Assembly: GCA_964006375.1 (NCBI GenBank)
Contig: OZ023270.1
Span: forward strand, 70,409,082 to 70,473,081
Length of the DNA: 64,000 nucleotides
DNA from: Tillus elongatus
Lineage: Eukaryota > Arthropoda > Insecta > Coleoptera > Cleridae
Reading direction: 5' to 3'
Part shown: piece by piece, positions 60,362 to 64,000 of the stretch
Layout: each line of letters opens with the position of its first letter
Numbering within the stretch: position 1 is the first letter of the stretch
Program-made: the position numbers and the translations under genes
Notes under the pieces: generated by a model
Told to the model about the DNA's origin: nothing
The model's input: only the letters and a program-made list of their open reading frames with translations
Databases searched by the model: none

Positions 60362-61149
60362 TATATATATAATTATTTTTTGTAGAAATAAATACAACTA
60401 TTTGAAAATAATTTTTGAGAGAGTTAATCTGGTTGTAGTAGTAAGAAAATGCATTTTCATTGCCATACACTAGATTACACTGATTTTTAACTTGGGGCCG
60501 ATTCCACCCTGCTAAACGCCTCTTCTCATTATTTACATAATATGCTGGACACCGACGCATTCTTATATTATTTTACGACCACCACAGTTATTTTATTTGA
60601 AATTGTATACAGAGAGTATCATATGTGCCGGCCTGCCTTCTAGTTGCAACGATTATCTTCCAGTACAGTAGCCAGACATTGTTATAACACATAAACTTAC
60701 TAGATTAATTAGACGGCGTTGCTGTATTCATTTGTTTTACGAAAAATATTATTTGACCTATCCTTAGAAGCGAGGTTTTAATTTAACAACATATAAAAGT
60801 ATAAAGAGTTGGTAAACATGAAATGCGAAGCAGACCATTGTAGTTTATTGGGGTGGAATTTTGCAAATTGATTTTATTTGTTGATCCTATAGCAGCTATA
60901 TACAACGCCCCAGTAATAAAGCTTTATAATCAAGTATCAAAGATTCTTTTTAACCATCCATAGATAAAAATATATAGGTGAACATATTTTAAGTTATATA
61001 ATATAAAAAAAATCACTCAATGATATCATAAGAAAGAAGTTATGTTTGATTATTGGTGACAGGAATTTGCTAACTTACAGAACAAAACAGCAAGTAAGTT
61101 ATGGTAGCAAATATTCCTAAAATGTGTTTTACGATTACTATGCACAATC

Positions 61150-61150
<1 letters not shown>
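60362..61150. other. No recognisable gene
   Basis: A reverse, diverged MITE-end motif lies near 61086-61120 (ACAGCAAGTAAGTTATGGTA). Otherwise unassigned. Confidence 0.4.

Positions 61151-61152
<2 letters not shown>

Positions 61153-61223
<71 letters not shown>
61153..61223. repeat. (TA)n microsatellite
   Basis: About 71 bases of TA; flanks not from the composite family. Confidence 0.97.
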
Positions 61224-61224
<1 letters not shown>

Positions 61225-61344
61225 TGACATTCCAAAAAAAAAACCGAACACCCAGTAAGAATTGACAAATTGCAATACAATTTTCTATACTACTCTGTTT
61301 GGTCTCTCATAAGAAATGGTATTAATACGGACAAAAACTGCTAA

Positions 61345-61366
61345 CCCCTAGAACCCACATTCGGGG

Positions 61367-61451
<85 letters not shown>

Positions 61452-61660
61452 TTGTCACACCGATAACCCAAAAAATAGTACGCCGATTTCGAAGAAATTT
61501 GGCAGGTATCTTCCTTTCGTTAATGACTTGGACAAGTTCGGTAGCCAAGAAAATCCGACCTGGTTTTCCTGGAAATCTTTGAGTTTGCCTCTGCAAAACA
61601 GAATTATCTCCGAAATTAACAAGGTTATGATAACCAAATTTGGTACGTAGCTATAAGTTA
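61345..61660 (+). repeat. Composite repeat copy (short)
   Basis: Head remnant CCTAGAACCCACATTCGGGG TCAG, TA core (61373-61449), TTTGTCACACCGATAACCC, GACTTGGACAAGTTCGGTAG body and AACCAAATTTGGTACGTAG. It ends where an inverted module B begins. Confidence 0.88.
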
Positions 61661-61664
61661 TAAA

Positions 61665-62335
61665 AGTCTGGACGCAGCAAGTGCGTTATGGAAGTGAATT
61701 TTTATTTAAATGTTTTCAATAGCAAATATGTCTCTTTCATGCAAGCAGTCATCGATTTGGTTATCGGTATAACCTATATAGTAGAAACAATGTGCCATAT
61801 TTTATCAAAATAACTTATTAATTGAAAATGTACAAAAATTTTCCGAAAATAAACTTAAAATGTTGGTTTCCTAGCCAACAAACCTTAAGTTTATAGCAAA
61901 CTGAGTTATTGATCTTTGAAGCACTTAATGAAAATTTGATACCAAAACGCACTTACTGCGTCTCGATTTTTTTTCTTACAAACATATTTCGATAAAAAAT
62001 GCAATAAAATAAGGGTGTTCGCAAAAAAACAGTTAGGATCACCAACGAGTTATGGGGCATCCTGTGATTGTCAAAATAATTTTATCAGATGCAGCTAGAG
62101 ACACCCTATAATTAACGTATATCATTTTTTCTCGTCTCTTATATACTAATAATTATATTGATCTTTACCGTAGAAATGCGTCACCCTGTATATATGTAAA
62201 CAGATAAAAACTGAATGTAAACCCGGATATGGATTCTCGGGGGCCTAGTTTGCGCTCATTTGAAGAAATTTTTTAAAATTCGCGGTCTCCTCATTGACGA
62301 ATTTTTTCTACGAAAATTAGGTAAAAATTATAGGC
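61665..62335 (-). repeat. Composite module B with MITE, reverse orientation
   Basis: MITE 61665-61968 (ends CTGGACGCAGCAAGTGCGTT and ATACCAAAACGCACTTACTG CG), then GGATCACCAACGAGTTATGG, CAGCTAGAGACACCCTATAA, GTAGAAATGCGTCACCCTGT, and the B head ending TCTCCTCATTGACGAATTTT. No TA array. Tail to tail with the preceding composite copy. Confidence 0.88.
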
Positions 62336-62499
62336 CGTTAATCTTAACTAAAACTACCGCCAAAGCATTAGAGAAAGAAAATAACTAACCTGTTGCATAT
62401 CAGCCCTTTTTGTAAAACTTCGATCCTTTTTAGCTGTTGACAAAACATCACAAACACTGTTTAGTCCACCCACTAACACTAATAAGTTTTCACAACCAG

Positions 62500-63125
62500 G
62501 TCGATTATAAATGCTTAGCTGGGAGTCTTACAACAAGGCGTATCTATGACAACGAGGTATTGCAGAATATTGAGCTTACGTTCGTATAGACCATTTTTGG
62601 GTTTCCTACTAACACCTTAATATCGTGCCACTCAGTTTGACTGGTGTAACGGCATATCAAATTAGGATGGTGGATGTACTCGTGTTGTGTTCTCTGACGA
62701 GTCGCGATTCTGTCTTGAGTCCACGACGGTCGCAGACGAATAAGACGATTAGGCGAAGGACGTAGACATTTAGAATTTGCTGTGAGACGGCATAAGGCGC
62801 TTATATGGGTGTGGGTATGGGGTGCGATAGAATACGGTAACAGGCCACCTCCAATTTTTTATTGAGAGAAAATGATTACATTCGAAACAAACTGCAGCCT
62901 ATTGCACTACCATAACTACGAGGGCTAATTCAACCATGTTACCCCCCCCCCCCCCAAAAAAAAACAACGCACGTCTTCATACAGCAAGAGTTACTACAAG
63001 GTTTTGACAAGAAAATAACGCGACCCTGCTGCCATGGCCTTCCCGCTCCTCATACTTGTCACGAATTGAACACGTGTGAGATTTTAAAAAGAGGTCTTAA
63101 CGTATGGCTTGCCGCAATGCCAAGG
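62500..63125 (+). pseudogene. Tc1-type transposase relic
   Basis: The plus strand retains VLSDESRFCLEST (first Asp), HKALIWVWVWGAI-like text, FYxERK, then a block where QQDNARPHTARV is expected but a run of C then A replaces the first codons (reading PPPPPKKNNARLHTARVTTR F), then LLPWPSRSSYLSRIEHVWDI LKR with the Glu of the DD34E triad kept. Many stops and frameshifts. This belongs to the classical Tc1 branch, unlike the DDD-type mariners elsewhere in the window. Confidence 0.82.
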
Positions 63126-63129
63126 GGGG

Positions 63130-63494
63130 AGTTTTGCTAACTTTAGTCTGGGTTAAGTTTTTATTTTTGTTGTGGTGAGTCTGGTTCATGCGGGCCTAGA
63201 GTCACTTTATAGAATGTATTGTATATATGATTGTATTTCTTTTCTATACAACTGATATGTCCTGGTTGAGATTTTTCGATGGGAAAGCGCTCTGCTGATC
63301 TGAACTGTATTTGCTTACTTCGGGGGTGTGCATACATGTATGGTCAGTATTTAGGTTAGTATCTCGGATATGTGTAGACTCACAAATATATACCAGTTTG
63401 GAGTACTTCGTGAGTAATTACTGTTTATTCTGTGTATACATGCTAAGACATTATGCAATTGTAGAGATTTTCTTTTTCTGTGTAAATAAATAAA

Positions 63495-63553
<59 letters not shown>
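63130..63553 (+). repeat. Probable retroelement 3' UTR ending in (ATT)n
   Basis: Non-coding sequence leads into AAATAAATAAATATT and an ATT repeat (63494-63553), the same kind of end as the retroelement at 42590-43520. No coding part is attached, so the assignment is tentative. Confidence 0.35.
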
Positions 63554-63705
63554 GCTACTTAAATTTACCATATGTGTGTGTGTGCACATAAATAGATAGC
63601 ATCGAAAAGTTATGCATTCTGCACAGACTGAAGTAATAATTGAGTTTAAACAGGTCCCAATGATATGCTTAGGATAAAGTAAGATGCAATTATTACAAAT
63701 CTTAT

Positions 63706-64000
<295 letters not shown>

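Overview
This window comes from a eukaryotic nuclear genome, most likely an insect or other arthropod. It is strongly A+T-rich, has no operon-like gene spacing, and is packed with transposable elements of the kinds common in arthropods: Tc1/mariner-type DNA transposons, several lineages of non-LTR retrotransposon, a tRNA-derived SINE, MITEs, hAT traces and more than fifteen long (TA)n arrays. I recognise no host protein-coding gene, and species cannot be read from the sequence. Almost every coding stretch is a broken transposon gene. The main exception is one apparently intact transposase (minus strand, 27186-28259).

Layout. 0-3 kb: retrotransposon fragments and a less A+T-rich unassigned stretch. 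3-12 kb: many copies of one composite repeat whose core is a (TA)n microsatellite, with a large inverted duplication (3849-6088), hAT and mariner debris, and a MITE split by a hammerhead-ribozyme-bearing insertion (11586-12133). 13-15.4 kb: three non-LTR fragments. 15.6-17.6 kb: a dead mariner-like element. 17.8-21.8 kb: SINE, a second hammerhead-bearing tandem repeat, an R1/LOA-like tail, a transposase tail and a tandem satellite-like repeat. 23-24.2 kb: a Jockey-type reverse transcriptase with a duplicated catalytic box. 26.1-29.0 kb: a 2.9 kb mariner-type element with 932 bp inverted arms inside a TA array. 29-37 kb: composite repeats, an endonuclease fragment, a truncated mariner and a SINE. 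37.6-44 kb: an RTE-type fragment, a degraded arthropod transposon-like gene and a tandem repeat array split by two retroelement insertions. 44-52 kb: composite repeats, a mariner copy and a SINE. 52.6-55.7 kb: a non-LTR reverse transcriptase abutting a dead transposase. 57-60.4 kb: two mariner-type copies. 61-64 kb: composite repeats and a Tc1 relic.

How the parts fit together. The window is a record of nested insertion. TA-targeting transposons sit next to or inside TA arrays. Many of those arrays are carried by a dispersed composite repeat, so they spread with it. Retroelements have landed in the satellite-like arrays and MITEs. The least expected signal is a pair of type I hammerhead ribozymes (11601-11689 and 18742-18834, minus strand), with intact catalytic core and covarying helices, inside repeats whose structure resembles the terminal repeats of Penelope-like retroelements. 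No ribosomal RNA gene, free-standing tRNA gene, CRISPR array or prokaryotic feature was seen.
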